From assembly GCF_000364605.1 (NCBI RefSeq), contig NZ_KB822577.1, forward strand, positions 1 through 64,000: 64,000 bases of DNA, in the 5' to 3' direction. The DNA is from Nocardioides sp. Iso805N. GTDB taxonomy: Bacteria > Actinomycetota > Actinomycetes > Propionibacteriales > Nocardioidaceae. Made by a program: the position numbers and the translations under genes. How positions within the stretch are numbered: the first letter of the stretch is position 1; the number at the start of each line of letters is the position of its first letter. The notes under the pieces were generated by a model that did not search any database, was not told the origin of the DNA, and worked only from the letters and a program-made list of their open reading frames with translations. Below are positions 24,971 to 35,450 of the stretch, in pieces.

Positions 24971-27900
24971 GTGGCTGTCCGGATCCATCGCGCTGCGCGC
25001 ACCGACCAGCTCGCCGACGCGCTCGGCGAGCTCCTCGCGGTGCCCTCGGCCGATCCGTTCGCCACCGAGGTCGTCGTGGTGCCGGCCAAGGGGGTGGAGC
25101 GATGGCTCTCCCAGCGACTCTCCCACCGCCTCGGTGCCGCGGCGGGCCGCGCCGACGGGGTGTGTGCCGGGGTCGACTTCCGCTCACCCTGGTCACTGTT
25201 CGCGGCGCTCCGCGAGGATGACGACGACCCGTGGTCACCCGACGCGCTCATCTGGCCGTTGCTGGACGTGGTCGACGCATCCCTCGACGAGCCGTGGGCG
25301 GCGACGCTCGCACAACACCTCGGCCACGGGCTCGCCGCGGACGAGGCCGATCTGCGTCGCGGCCGACGGCTGGCCACCGCACGCAGGCTGGCTCGGCTCT
25401 TCTCCTCCTACGCTGTGCAGCGGCCGACGCTTCTCCAGGACTGGGCGGCGGGCATCGACGAGCTCCCCTCCGATCTGGCCTGGCAGCCCGAGCTGTGGCG
25501 CCGCCTGGCCGCCACGATCGGCGGCCCGACCCCGGCGCAGCGCCAGCGTGAGACGCTCGCACAGCTGGTGGCCGACCCGGGCTCGGTCGACCTGCCGGAG
25601 CGACTCTCGCTCTTCGGGCACACCCGGCTGCCTCCGACCGAGATCGAGCTGCTCGCCACGCTCGGCGAGGCGCGCGAGGTGCACCTGTGGCTGCCGCATC
25701 CCTCGGCCGTGCTGTGGGACGCGCTGGCCGATCTCCGCGGGCCGGTGCCGCGGCGCGAGGACCGCTCCGTGGAGCGGGTCGGACATCCGCTGCTGGCCAC
25801 GCTCGGCCGGGACACCCGCGAGCTCCAGCGTGCCTTGAGCACGATCGCCCACCTCGATGGCGCCAGCACGGAGGAGCGCGCCCCGATCGCCACGGACACG
25901 CCTGCGACGCTGCTGGGCTGGCTGCAGCGCGACCTGCGGGCCAACGCGGTCGGTGCGGCCTCTGAGCGGGTGCTGACCGTGGCGGACCGCTCGGTCCAGG
26001 TGCATGCCTGCCACGGCCCTGCCCGTCAGGTCGAGGTGCTGCGTGAGGTGCTGCTCGGGTTGCTCACCGACGACCCGAGCCTCGAACCGCGCGACGTGCT
26101 GGTGATGTGCCCCGACGTGGAGACCTATGCCCCGCTGATCGAGGCGGCCTTCGGTCTCGCCGAGGTGGTCGGGGAGCAGGGCCACCCTGCTCATCGACTG
26201 CGGGTCCGGCTGGCCGACCGTGCCCTCGACCGCACCAACCCGCTGCTCGACCTGGCTGCCCGGCTCCTCGACCTGGCCGGCGGCCGCGCCGGCGTCGGTG
26301 AGGTGCTCGATCTCGCCCACCTGGAGCCGGTTCGACGACGGTTCCGGTTCCGCGAGGACGACCTGCAGCAGCTCACCGACTGGGCCCGTGAGGCGGGGGT
26401 GCGGTGGGGGTTCGATGCCGCCCACCGCGCCGAGTTCGGGCTCGACGCCTATGTCGCCAACACCTGGGAGTTCGGCCTCGACCGGCTGCTGGCAGGCGTC
26501 ACGATGTCCGAGGATGCCGGCGCCTGGCTCGACAAGACGCTGCCGCTCGATGATGTCGGGAGCGGCGACGTCGACCTGGTCGGCCGGCTCGCGGAGTTCG
26601 TCGACCGGGTGCGCGCCGTGACCGACAGGCTCGTCGGGACGCATCCGCTCGAGCACTGGCTCGAGGCGCTCGCCGACGGCGTGACGTCGCTCGCCGACGT
26701 GCCGACGAGTGAGACGTGGCAGAGCGGCCAGGTCCAGCGCCTGCTCGGCCAGGTCCGCGAGGCCGCCGCCGCGCGCGGCGGCGTCGCCCTGCGACTGCCC
26801 GACGTGCGCGCGCTGCTCGCCGACCGCCTGGAGGGGCGACCGACCCGGGCCAACTTCCGCACCGGCACGCTGACCGTGGCCACCCTGGTGCCGATGCGTT
26901 CGGTCCCGCACCGGGTGGTCTGCCTGCTCGGCCTCGACGACGGTGTCTTCCCGCGCGCGGGCCTCGCCGACGGCGATGACGTGCTGGCCCGCGACCCACT
27001 CACCGGCGAGCGCGACCCGCGCAGCGAGGATCGCCAGCTCTTCCTGGATGCGATCCTGGCCGCCACCGACACACTGGTGGTCACCTACTCCGGCGCCGGC
27101 GAGTATTCCGGCCAGCCCAAGCCGCCGGCGGTGCCGCTGGGCGAGCTGTTGGACGCGCTCGATGTCACCGCCGTCACGGCGAGCGGTGGCAGTGCGGCCG
27201 AGCAGGTCACGGTGCACCACCCGCTGCAGCCGTTCGATGCGCGCAACCTGGTTGCCGGCGAGCTGGTGCCTCAGGGTCCGTTCACCTTCGACCGGGCGGC
27301 GCTGGCGGGTGCGACGGCGGCGCGAGCCCAGGTCGAGGTGGCGCCGTTCCTGCCCCGCCCGCTCCCACCGGCGCCCGCCGACGACCTGGTCCTGGAGGAC
27401 CTCCTGTCCTTCTGGAAGAGCCCCGTGCGCGGCTTCCTCCGCGACCGGCTCGACGTCGCGGTCCCACGTGACGAGGAGTCGCTCGACGCCGGCCTGCCGG
27501 TGGAGATCGACAGCCTCACGCAGTGGGGCGTCGGCGAGCGGTTGCTGCACGACCTGCTCGACGGGCTCGACCCCGAGAACGCGCGCCAGCACGAGTGGCG
27601 CCGCGGCGTGCTGCCGCCCGGGTTCCTCGGCTGGCGGCTGCTCGGCGAGATCCTGGAGAAGGCGACGCCCCTGGCCCGACAGGCCCTCGACTTGCGCACC
27701 CGACCGGCCCGCGCCGTCGACATCGACGTCGACCTCGGCGGCGGCCGACGTCTCCGTGGCACCGTCCCACAGGTCTACGGCGATCGCCTGGTCCCGGTCT
27801 CGTTCAGCAGGCTCGGTGCCACCCACCGGTTGCAGTCCTGGATCCAGCTGCTCGCCCTGGCCGCCTCCGACGAGGACAGCGCCTGGAGCGCCCACACGGT

Positions 27901-28315
27901 CGGTCGGCCGGCCAACAGCCGCTCCCGCACCCCCTTCGGCCTCTCCCAGCTCGGCCCGCTCGACCACCGCGCCGGCGGTCTGTTGCGCGATCTGGTCGCT
28001 CTGCGCGACGCCGGGCTCACCGAGCCGCTGCCGTTCCCGCTGAAGGCGTCACTCACCTACGCCCGCCAACGACGTACGCAGGCCAGCAGTGACGAGGCCG
28101 TCGACAAGGCCGGCTGGGACTGGCGCGACGGTCGTTTCCCGGGTGAGTGCAGCGACGCCGAGCAGGTTCGCGCATGGGGTGCCAAGGCGCCCCTTCCAGG
28201 ACTCGGTGTCGCACCCCTCCCCGACGAGGCCTACGACGGCGAGACACATCGCTTCGGTGCGCTGGCGATGCGGGTGTGGAGCCCGCTGCTGGTGTCCGAG
28301 CAGGGGAGCTGGTGA
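24971..28315 (+). CDS. recC: RecBCD enzyme subunit RecC
   Basis: A 1114-residue subunit of exodeoxyribonuclease V, which processes double-strand breaks and in E. coli reads Chi with an inactivated helicase/nuclease fold. VVVPAKGVERWLSQRLSHRL and the region DVLVMCPDVETYAPLIEAAF are RecC-specific, and VATLVPMRSVPHRVVCLLGLDDGVFPR is present (in parts: PMRSVPHRVVCLLGLDDG). The start is GTG 24971, with TAGGTT ending 6 nt before it. It is first of three overlapping genes. Confidence 0.95.
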   Translation: MAVRIHRAARTDQLADALGELLAVPSADPFATEVVVVPAKGVERWLSQRLSHRLGAAAGRADGVCAGVDFRSPWSLFAALREDDDDPWSPDALIWPLLDVVDASLDEPWAATLAQHLGHGLAADEADLRRGRRLATARRLARLFSSYAVQRPTLLQDWAAGIDELPSDLAWQPELWRRLAATIGGPTPAQRQRETLAQLVADPGSVDLPERLSLFGHTRLPPTEIELLATLGEAREVHLWLPHPSAVLWDALADLRGPVPRREDRSVERVGHPLLATLGRDTRELQRALSTIAHLDGASTEERAPIATDTPATLLGWLQRDLRANAVGAASERVLTVADRSVQVHACHGPARQVEVLREVLLGLLTDDPSLEPRDVLVMCPDVETYAPLIEAAFGLAEVVGEQGHPAHRLRVRLADRALDRTNPLLDLAARLLDLAGGRAGVGEVLDLAHLEPVRRRFRFREDDLQQLTDWAREAGVRWGFDAAHRAEFGLDAYVANTWEFGLDRLLAGVTMSEDAGAWLDKTLPLDDVGSGDVDLVGRLAEFVDRVRAVTDRLVGTHPLEHWLEALADGVTSLADVPTSETWQSGQVQRLLGQVREAAAARGGVALRLPDVRALLADRLEGRPTRANFRTGTLTVATLVPMRSVPHRVVCLLGLDDGVFPRAGLADGDDVLARDPLTGERDPRSEDRQLFLDAILAATDTLVVTYSGAGEYSGQPKPPAVPLGELLDALDVTAVTASGGSAAEQVTVHHPLQPFDARNLVAGELVPQGPFTFDRAALAGATAARAQVEVAPFLPRPLPPAPADDLVLEDLLSFWKSPVRGFLRDRLDVAVPRDEESLDAGLPVEIDSLTQWGVGERLLHDLLDGLDPENARQHEWRRGVLPPGFLGWRLLGEILEKATPLARQALDLRTRPARAVDIDVDLGGGRRLRGTVPQVYGDRLVPVSFSRLGATHRLQSWIQLLALAASDEDSAWSAHTVGRPANSRSRTPFGLSQLGPLDHRAGGLLRDLVALRDAGLTEPLPFPLKASLTYARQRRTQASSDEAVDKAGWDWRDGRFPGECSDAEQVRAWGAKAPLPGLGVAPLPDEAYDGETHRFGALAMRVWSPLLVSEQGSW

Positions 28316-31300
28316 GCCGGATGAGCTTCGACATCTGTGGCCCGCTGCCGACCGGGATCACCCTGCTGGAGGCCAGCGCCGGCACCGGCAAGACCTTCAC
28401 CGTCGGCGCGCTCGTGGCTCGCTACGTCGCCGAGGGGCATGCCCGGATCGACCAGCTCCTGGTGATCACGTTCGGTCGCGCGGCCAGCCAGGAGCTCCGC
28501 GAGCGGGTGCGCGCCCAGCTGGTCGAGGCGCAGCGCGCTTTCGACTCGGACGACCCCGGTCAGAGCAGCCTGCTCGCGCACCTGCTCGACTGCGACCCTG
28601 CCGAGCGCGTCCGACGTCGGAGCCGGCTGCGCGACGCACTCGCGGACTTCGACGCAGCGACCATCGCGACGACCCACCAGTTCTGCCAGCTGGTGCTGCG
28701 CTCGCTCGGCGTGGCCGGTGACACCGATGCCGGCGCGACCTTGGTCGAATCGCTCGACGACCTGGTCGTCGAGGTGGTCGATGATCTCTACCTGGGCCGC
28801 TTCGGTCGGATGCGCGAGCGGCCGCCGTTCGGGCGCGAGGAGGCACTCGCGCTGGCTCGCAAGGTCGTCGGCGATCCGCAGGCCGTCCTGGCGCCCGCCA
28901 GCCAGGAGACCGGCACGGCGCGGGTCGACTTCGCCCTCGCCGCACGCGCCGAGGTGGAGCGACGCAAGCGCCGGCTCGGCATCCTGTCCTACGACGACCT
29001 GCTCAGCCGGCTCGCCGTCGCGCTCGAGGATCCGTCCGCCCCGGCGCGGACCCGGATGCGGGAGCGCTGGCGGATGGTGCTCGTGGACGAGTTCCAGGAC
29101 ACCGATCCGGTGCAGTGGCAGGTGCTCGACCGTGCCTTCGCCGCGGACGGCGACGGCCGCGCGATGGTCCTCATCGGTGATCCGAAGCAGGCCATCTATG
29201 CCTTCCGCGGCGGTGACGTCGCCACCTACCTGGCGGCGGCCGGGTCCGCGACCGCGAAGGCCACCCTTGGCACCAACTGGCGCAGCGATGCGGCGCTGCT
29301 CACCCGGTTGCAGACGGTGCTCGGCGGCGCGGCGCTGGGAGATCCCGAGATCGTCGTACATCCGGTGCAGGCGCACCACGGCGCATCGCGCCTGGAGGGT
29401 GCGCCACACCCGTCGCCCTTCCGGCTGCGGCGAGTGCCGCGGCAGGGCTTCCGGTTACGACGTGGCCTGATCGCCGCAGCCGAGGCCCGCGAGCACATCG
29501 CCCAGGACCTGGCCGGCGACGTCGCCGCCCTGCTCGCCGCCAAGGCCACGTGGTGCGGCGAGCGGGTCCGGGCCGGGCACGTCGCGGTCCTGGTGGCGAC
29601 CCGCGACCAGGGCGCCCTGGTCCAGGGGGCGCTCCACCGGCGTGGCATCCCGGCGGTGCTGCAGGGCGGTGGCGACGTCTTCCTCACCCCGGCCGGCGAG
29701 GACTGGCTGGCGCTGTTGACCGCGCTGGAGTCACCGCATCGCTCCGGATTGGTCCGGGCGGCGGCGCTGACCTGCTTCCTCGGCTACGACGTGGTGGCCC
29801 TCGACGCCGGCGGCGAGGAGCTGACCGCCACCATCGCCGACACCCTGCGCGGCTGGGCGCTGCTGCTGCGCGGTCGGGGCGTCGCGGCACTGCTGGAAGC
29901 CGCGGAGGAGCGCGGCCTCACCGCTCGCGTGCTCGGTCGGGTCGACGGCGAGCGGCTGCTCACCGACGTCCGTCACCTCGGCCAGCTGCTGCACGACACC
30001 GCGCTGCGCGAGCGGCTCGGGCTGACCGCGCTGCTGGGCTGGTTCCGCGAGGAGCGGCGGCGGGCCTCCTCCGGCGACCGTCCCCGCCGGCTGGACTCCG
30101 ACGCCGCGGCGGTGCAGATCGTCACGATCCACGCCAGCAAGGGCCTTGAGTATCCCGTCGTCTACCTGCCCTTCGCCTACCAGCGCTTCGAGCACGACGT
30201 GGATGTCGCGCTGTTCCACGATGCTCGTGGTCAGCGCACGCTCGACGTCACCGGCGGGCACGTCCGCGAGCATCTCGCCGAGGAGTCCGGCGAGGATCTG
30301 CGCCGCCTCTACGTCGCCGCCACCCGCGCCCAGTCCCAGCTGGTCGCCTGGTGGGCGCCGACCGCCAACACCGGCATTGGCGGACTGCATCGGATGCTGT
30401 TCGGGCGCCAGCCCGGCACCCTCGACGTGCCTGCGCAGCAGCAGGTCGGCGACGACGAGTACGCCGCTCGCATCCTCGGTCTGATCGATGAGCTCGGCGG
30501 ACCGACCGCGGAGGTCTCCGAGGTCTCTGCCGCCAGCCCACTCCGCGACGACGACCTCGCGGCCGCGCTCTCGGTGCGCACTTTTGACCGCCGGGTCGAC
30601 GCGGACTGGCGACGCACCTCCTACTCCGCGCTGATCCGGGTCGAGGAGGGGGCGCACGTGACCTCTGAGCCCGAGGAGACCGGCACTGACGACGAGCCGA
30701 CGGCGGTGCCGGAGGAGGCTCCGCAGGCCAGCGACGAGCACGCGCTGGTCTCTCCGATGGCCGAGCTGCCGGCGGGTGCGACCTTCGGAACGCTGGTGCA
30801 TGCGGTCCTGGAGCACGCCGATCCCCAGGCGAGCGACCTGGAGGCCGAGCTGCTTCGCCACGTCACCGAGCAACTGCGCTACGCGCCGGTCGACGCCGAG
30901 CCCGGCGAGCTCGCTGCGGCGCTGGTGCCGCTGCACCACACCCCGCTCGGCCCGCTCGCACCGGGATTGACGCTCGCCGACATCGAACTGAAGGACAGGC
31001 TGCGCGAGCTCGACTTCGAGCTTCCGCTGGCAGGCGGCGACCGCCGCGACGGCGGCGCCCCCGAGGTGCTGCTGCGCGACGTCGCTCCGCTGCTGCGTGC
31101 TCACCTGCCGGTCGACGACCCGCTGGTCTCCTACGCCGAGCGGCTCGAGACTCCGCTGCTGGGTGACCAGCCCCTGCGCGGCTACCTCTCCGGCTCGGTC
31201 GACGCGGTGCTGCGCCTGCCCGCCGAGACGCCTCGTTCCTCGGCTTCGCCGGGACCACCAGGCGGCCGGTTCCTCATCGTCGACTACAAGACCAACTTCC

Positions 31301-31629
31301 TCGGCACAGCCGCCGCCGACTACACCGACCTCGCCGAGGCGATGCTGCACTCGCACTATCCGCTGCAGGCGTTGCTCTACGCGGTGGTCGTCCACCGCTA
31401 CCTGCGCTGGCGGCTGTCCGCCTACGACCCGGAGCAGCACCTCGGCGGCGTGCTCTATCTCTACCTGCGCGGGATGAGCGGGCCGGAGACACCGCTCGTC
31501 GACGGTCACCCCGCCGGCGTCTTCTCCTGGCAGCCGCCCGCTGCACTCGTGCTAGCCCTCTCCGACCTGCTCGACGGCGCACTCGATGACGCACGTGCAA
31601 GCGGCAGCGCAGCAGGAGGCGTCCGATGA
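28312..31629 (+). CDS. recB: RecBCD enzyme subunit RecB (helicase/nuclease)
   Basis: A 1105-residue SF1A 3'-5' helicase with a C-terminal nuclease. Helicase motif I is LEASAGTGKTFT, motif II VDEFQDTDP, motif III IGDPKQAIYAFRGGD and motif V TIHASKGLEYPVV. The RecB nuclease motif is FLIVDYKTNF near residue 985, with the Asp and Lys needed for cutting. I start it at GTG 28312, overlapping the recC stop by 4 nt; ATG 28321 is the alternative. Confidence 0.95.
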   Translation: MSRMSFDICGPLPTGITLLEASAGTGKTFTVGALVARYVAEGHARIDQLLVITFGRAASQELRERVRAQLVEAQRAFDSDDPGQSSLLAHLLDCDPAERVRRRSRLRDALADFDAATIATTHQFCQLVLRSLGVAGDTDAGATLVESLDDLVVEVVDDLYLGRFGRMRERPPFGREEALALARKVVGDPQAVLAPASQETGTARVDFALAARAEVERRKRRLGILSYDDLLSRLAVALEDPSAPARTRMRERWRMVLVDEFQDTDPVQWQVLDRAFAADGDGRAMVLIGDPKQAIYAFRGGDVATYLAAAGSATAKATLGTNWRSDAALLTRLQTVLGGAALGDPEIVVHPVQAHHGASRLEGAPHPSPFRLRRVPRQGFRLRRGLIAAAEAREHIAQDLAGDVAALLAAKATWCGERVRAGHVAVLVATRDQGALVQGALHRRGIPAVLQGGGDVFLTPAGEDWLALLTALESPHRSGLVRAAALTCFLGYDVVALDAGGEELTATIADTLRGWALLLRGRGVAALLEAAEERGLTARVLGRVDGERLLTDVRHLGQLLHDTALRERLGLTALLGWFREERRRASSGDRPRRLDSDAAAVQIVTIHASKGLEYPVVYLPFAYQRFEHDVDVALFHDARGQRTLDVTGGHVREHLAEESGEDLRRLYVAATRAQSQLVAWWAPTANTGIGGLHRMLFGRQPGTLDVPAQQQVGDDEYAARILGLIDELGGPTAEVSEVSAASPLRDDDLAAALSVRTFDRRVDADWRRTSYSALIRVEEGAHVTSEPEETGTDDEPTAVPEEAPQASDEHALVSPMAELPAGATFGTLVHAVLEHADPQASDLEAELLRHVTEQLRYAPVDAEPGELAAALVPLHHTPLGPLAPGLTLADIELKDRLRELDFELPLAGGDRRDGGAPEVLLRDVAPLLRAHLPVDDPLVSYAERLETPLLGDQPLRGYLSGSVDAVLRLPAETPRSSASPGPPGGRFLIVDYKTNFLGTAAADYTDLAEAMLHSHYPLQALLYAVVVHRYLRWRLSAYDPEQHLGGVLYLYLRGMSGPETPLVDGHPAGVFSWQPPAALVLALSDLLDGALDDARASGSAAGGVR

Positions 31630-33371
31630 TCGAGCGCTGGACCGACGAGAGCACCGACGCGGCCGACTCCCGGTTCGCGCGCTCCGCCAACGGCATTCTG
31701 GCGGCGTTCAACACCGCGGGGATCCTGACCGCGGCCGACGTCCATGTCGCGGCGCGGACCGCGGTGCTGGTGGGCGGGGTCGACGAGGAGACGCAGCTGG
31801 CCGTCGCCCTCGCCGTACGTGCTGCGCGGTCGGGGTCGGTCTGTGTCGACCTCGCGGACCTCACGACCGCCGAGCCAGGTCTTGCCTGGCCGGCCGCCGG
31901 CTGGCTGCAGCGGGTGGCTGCGAGCCCGTTGGCCGCGGCGTCGGTGCTGCGCGTCGAGGACGACCTGCTCTACCTGGACCGCTACTGGCGCGAGGAGGGC
32001 CAGGTCCGCGACGACCTGCTCGCCCGGGAGACGCTCCCACCACCGTCGCCCGATGCCACCTCCTTGGGTGAGCGTGCGGAGCGGCTCTTCCCCGGCCAGG
32101 GATACGCCGAGCAGCGGGCCGCCGCTCTGGCCGCGGCCCGGCAGTGGACCACGGTGCTGACCGGCGGCCCCGGCACCGGCAAGACCACCACCGTCGCGGG
32201 CCTCTTGGCGCTCATCGCCGCCGAGTCCGAGACGCCGCTGCGGATCGCGCTGACAGCACCGACCGGCAAGGCCGCCGCTCGGTTGCAGGAGGCGGTGGCC
32301 GAGGCACAGCGCGAGCAGCGCTTCACCGATGACGACCGCGCCCGCCTCGCCGGCCTGACCGCGTCGACCATGCATCGGCTGCTGGGCTGGCGCCCGGGGT
32401 CCTCGACCCGGTTCGCCCACCACCGCGGCAACCGGCTGCCACACGACGTGATCGTGGTCGACGAGACCTCGATGGTCTCGCTGACGATGATGGCCCGACT
32501 GCTGGAGGCCGTCCGGCCCGACACCCGGCTGATCCTGGTCGGCGATCCGGACCAGCTCGCCTCGGTCGAGGCCGGCGCGGTGCTTGCCGACCTGGTCGCC
32601 GGCCTCGCCGACCGCGGGTCCGACGCGGTGACAGGCCTGCGGACCACCCACCGGTTCGGGGAGGGCATCGGTGACCTGGCCCAGGCGCTGCGCGACGGCG
32701 ACCCGGATCGGGTGCTCGCCCTGCTCGACGGCGGCTCCCCGCGGCTGCACCTGATCGATCCGGGCGACGAGGCCGCGATGGCGGCGCTGAGGGGCCGGCT
32801 GAGCGACCATGCCGCCGAGCTGCGCCGACTCGCCCTCGACGGGGACGCGGCAGGCGCGCTCGCCACGGCCGACCACCACCGTCTGCTCTGCGCCCACCGT
32901 GACGGCCCCTGGGGCGCTCTGTACTGGAACCGGCAGGTCGACCGCGCGCTCTCCGACCGGGCCGGCACCTGGTTGGGGGACTGGTACGCCGGACGGCCCG
33001 TCCTCGTCACCGCCAACGACTACAGCGTCGGGCTCTTCAACGGCGACACCGGCGTCACGATCGCTGGCTCCGACGGCGCGCTGCGGGTGCACATCGCCGG
33101 CGGCGACAGCTACGCCCCCTCACGCCTCGGCGACGTCGAGACCTTGCACGCGATGACGGTGCACAAGAGCCAGGGCAGCCAGGCCCGCGAGATCAGCGTC
33201 CTCCTGCCGCCCGCGGACTCGCCGCTGCTCACCCGCGAGCTCTTCTACACCGCCGTCACCCGTGCCCAGGAGCACGTCACCGTGATCGGCAGCCGGGAGT
33301 CGGTGATCGCGGCCGTCACGCATCGTGCCCAGCGAGCCACCGGCCTGCGCCGGCGGCTGAGTGAGCGGTGA
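31626..33371 (+). CDS. recD: RecBCD enzyme subunit RecD (5'-3' helicase)
   Basis: A 581-residue SF1B helicase. Walker A is GGPGTGKTTT, followed by APTGKAAARLQEAV, motif II VDETSMVSL, motif III VGDPDQLASVEAG and motif V/VI AMTVHKSQGSQ and FYTAVTRAQEHV. It overlaps the recB stop by 4 nt (ATGA), completing the recC-recB-recD operon. Confidence 0.95.
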   Translation: MIERWTDESTDAADSRFARSANGILAAFNTAGILTAADVHVAARTAVLVGGVDEETQLAVALAVRAARSGSVCVDLADLTTAEPGLAWPAAGWLQRVAASPLAAASVLRVEDDLLYLDRYWREEGQVRDDLLARETLPPPSPDATSLGERAERLFPGQGYAEQRAAALAAARQWTTVLTGGPGTGKTTTVAGLLALIAAESETPLRIALTAPTGKAAARLQEAVAEAQREQRFTDDDRARLAGLTASTMHRLLGWRPGSSTRFAHHRGNRLPHDVIVVDETSMVSLTMMARLLEAVRPDTRLILVGDPDQLASVEAGAVLADLVAGLADRGSDAVTGLRTTHRFGEGIGDLAQALRDGDPDRVLALLDGGSPRLHLIDPGDEAAMAALRGRLSDHAAELRRLALDGDAAGALATADHHRLLCAHRDGPWGALYWNRQVDRALSDRAGTWLGDWYAGRPVLVTANDYSVGLFNGDTGVTIAGSDGALRVHIAGGDSYAPSRLGDVETLHAMTVHKSQGSQAREISVLLPPADSPLLTRELFYTAVTRAQEHVTVIGSRESVIAAVTHRAQRATGLRRRLSER

Positions 33372-33424
33372 CCAAGTCGTGGCAACGCCGACGCAGTGGC
33401 ACATCGCCAGGTTAGGGTCGAGGA

Positions 33425-34033
33425 ATGCCGTATCTGCTCCGTGTGCAACTGCCCGACGTACCGGGATCGCTCGGTCGTCTGGCAACGGCCATCGGTGAGG
33501 CCGGCGGCGACATCGAGGCCCTGGAGATCGTGGAGAAGAACCACGACGGCACGGCCGTCGATGATGTTCTGCTCGAGATGGCTCCCGGCGCCATGCCCGA
33601 CTCGGTGGTCTCCGCCTGCACCGCGCTGGATGACGTGCACGTGATCTGGATCAGTCGCTACGCCGCCGGTGGGAACCTCTTCCTCGACCTCGAGGCCGTC
33701 GAGGATCTCACCGAGGCGCCGTCCGAGGCGCTGAACCGGCTGGTCGAGGTGCTGCCCCTGACCTTCCGCGCCGACTGGGCGGTGCGCGTCCACAGGGTCT
33801 CGGGGCACGGCAGAGCGACCTCGGGTGCGCCCGACGACCTGCCGTTCGTGGAGATCGAGCGGGCAGCGCGGCTCGACGTCGCCGATGACGACGAGAGCGT
33901 CTACGCGGGCGCCCGCATCGACGGCAACGAGATCGTGGTGATCGGCCGCCGCGGCGGTCCCGACTTCCTCGACTCCGAGCTGGCTCGCCTCGGCCACCTG
34001 GTCAGCCTGGCCGCCTCGATAGCGCGGGACTGA
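33425..34033 (+). CDS. ACT-domain protein
   Basis: A 202-residue protein whose first ~75 residues form an ACT domain (YLLRVQLPDVPGSLGRLATAIGEAGGDIEAL in family position), a fold that binds amino acids or other small effectors. The remainder is a poorly conserved acidic domain of unknown role. No enzyme domain is attached, so it is likely regulatory. TAGGGT ends 6 nt before the ATG, again a leaderless pattern. Confidence 0.8.
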   Translation: MPYLLRVQLPDVPGSLGRLATAIGEAGGDIEALEIVEKNHDGTAVDDVLLEMAPGAMPDSVVSACTALDDVHVIWISRYAAGGNLFLDLEAVEDLTEAPSEALNRLVEVLPLTFRADWAVRVHRVSGHGRATSGAPDDLPFVEIERAARLDVADDDESVYAGARIDGNEIVVIGRRGGPDFLDSELARLGHLVSLAASIARD

Positions 34034-34082
34034 CCTCCGCACACCTGCTCAGGTCGACGCCACCGCAGCCGATCGGGGCGTC

Positions 34083-35444
34083 ATGAGCATTCCCGCGCTC
34101 GGGGGAGGCGCCAACCAGGCGCTTCAGCGCGCCCTCATGGACGCCGCGGAGCGTGCCCTGGCCGACGAGCTCGGCCTCATCGACGGTGAGGACCCCGCGG
34201 CGGGCACGGCCGGTGCGGCGACGTCGCCCGCGAGCAGGTCCGTACGCCGCAGGGCCGCGGGCAGCCCGTCGGGGGCCGGCGCGCAGTCCTCCGACGAGGC
34301 GATCGTGGTCGAGCTTGGCGAGTCCGGCCAGGCAGACCGGCTCGAGGTCGCGGGTGGCTGGATCACCACGTCGAAGCGCGGGCCGTTGGAGACCAAGGAC
34401 GCGGAGGCGAAGCGCTTCAGCGGCGAGGACGTGAAGAGCGGCGAGGACGCCCCGTCGGCAACGGGCACGCCGACCACCTCGGCCAATGCGGGGACCGCCG
34501 GAGCACAAGCCGGCCGCCCTGCCGCGGGCCAAACGGGCATCCCGGGCCAGCCTGGCCAAGCCATAGCCGGCCAGCCCGACGCGCCGTCGGAGGAGCCCCT
34601 CGGCCAGCTGCCGGGCCTACCCGGACAGGCGGGCAATTCGGGGTCGCCCGCGCAACTCGGCACCCAACCCGGCGCACCCGGCGCCCAGCCCGGCGCCCAA
34701 ACGGGCGTACCCGGCGAGGCCGCTGACCCGGAGGCCGCAGCATCTCGTACGTCGGGCAGCTCGTCGGCCGACCCATCGGCGGAGCAGCCGGCGGAGGGCG
34801 TCCCGCTGGATCGGCTCATCGTCGTGCTGAAGAAGACCGGGATCGGCTTCCGCGACGCCTACCAGGTGCTGCGCGAGATCCATGTCGGCGAGCCGCTGCC
34901 GCCGCGGGCACAGCTGCAGGCGCGCTGGGCGGCGGCGGATCCGGCCGCGTGGGAGGACCGCGCCCGCGAGCGCGCGCAGGCGACGGGTCAGCAGCAGCCG
35001 CGACCGGCCGACACCGATCTGCGCGAGACGCCGGTGGACGACCTGATCCGCGACCGCACCTGGCACCATGCGAACGCTGCCGACGGCGCCGATACCGAGA
35101 CCCGCGCCGGATCAGCAGGGACAAGCGCTGCCGAGCGGGGCGAGCGTGCCGACCGGCCCACCTTGCAGACCATCACCCGCCAGGACGCGGGCAACCAGGC
35201 CTACGTGGCAGGGCTGAGCACGGCGGAGTTCCAGCGGCTCATCACCGTGCTGGGGCGCAGCGCGCCGGAGTGGTTCTGGGACCTGCGCGGCCATGGTGGC
35301 CTGCGTGGCCTGGCCGAGCGCCCCATCATCGCCAGGCTCAACACCACCCGGATCGCGGGCACCCGGCTCGGCGCCTGGATCCTCGCCCTGCTGGCTACGG
35401 CGATGCTCTGGTACATCGGCCTGCACACCAACGTCTGGTGGTGA
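34083..35444 (+). CDS. Unrecognised tail-anchored protein with low-complexity centre
   Basis: A 453-residue protein I cannot assign. The N-terminus (1-35) is a likely amphipathic helix (NQALQRALMDAAERALADEL). The central part (about 130-250) is dominated by Gly, Pro, Gln and Ala in collagen-like GQPGQ, GLPGQ and GAQPG units. Two compact segments follow: PLDRLIVVLKKTGIGFRDAYQVL and ERPIIARLNTTRIAG. It ends with a single TM helix (LGAWILALLATAMLWYIGL) only six residues from the C-terminus. There is no signal peptide, so the topology should be tail-anchored with a cytoplasmic body. Confidence 0.75.
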   Translation: MSIPALGGGANQALQRALMDAAERALADELGLIDGEDPAAGTAGAATSPASRSVRRRAAGSPSGAGAQSSDEAIVVELGESGQADRLEVAGGWITTSKRGPLETKDAEAKRFSGEDVKSGEDAPSATGTPTTSANAGTAGAQAGRPAAGQTGIPGQPGQAIAGQPDAPSEEPLGQLPGLPGQAGNSGSPAQLGTQPGAPGAQPGAQTGVPGEAADPEAAASRTSGSSSADPSAEQPAEGVPLDRLIVVLKKTGIGFRDAYQVLREIHVGEPLPPRAQLQARWAAADPAAWEDRARERAQATGQQQPRPADTDLRETPVDDLIRDRTWHHANAADGADTETRAGSAGTSAAERGERADRPTLQTITRQDAGNQAYVAGLSTAEFQRLITVLGRSAPEWFWDLRGHGGLRGLAERPIIARLNTTRIAGTRLGAWILALLATAMLWYIGLHTNVWW

Positions 35445-35450
35445 CGGCGT

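Noticed and set aside
25235..27967. A 910-codon minus-strand frame opposite recC
   Set aside because: Composition is typical of antisense GC3 shadowing, with no motif; recC on the other strand has clear family features.
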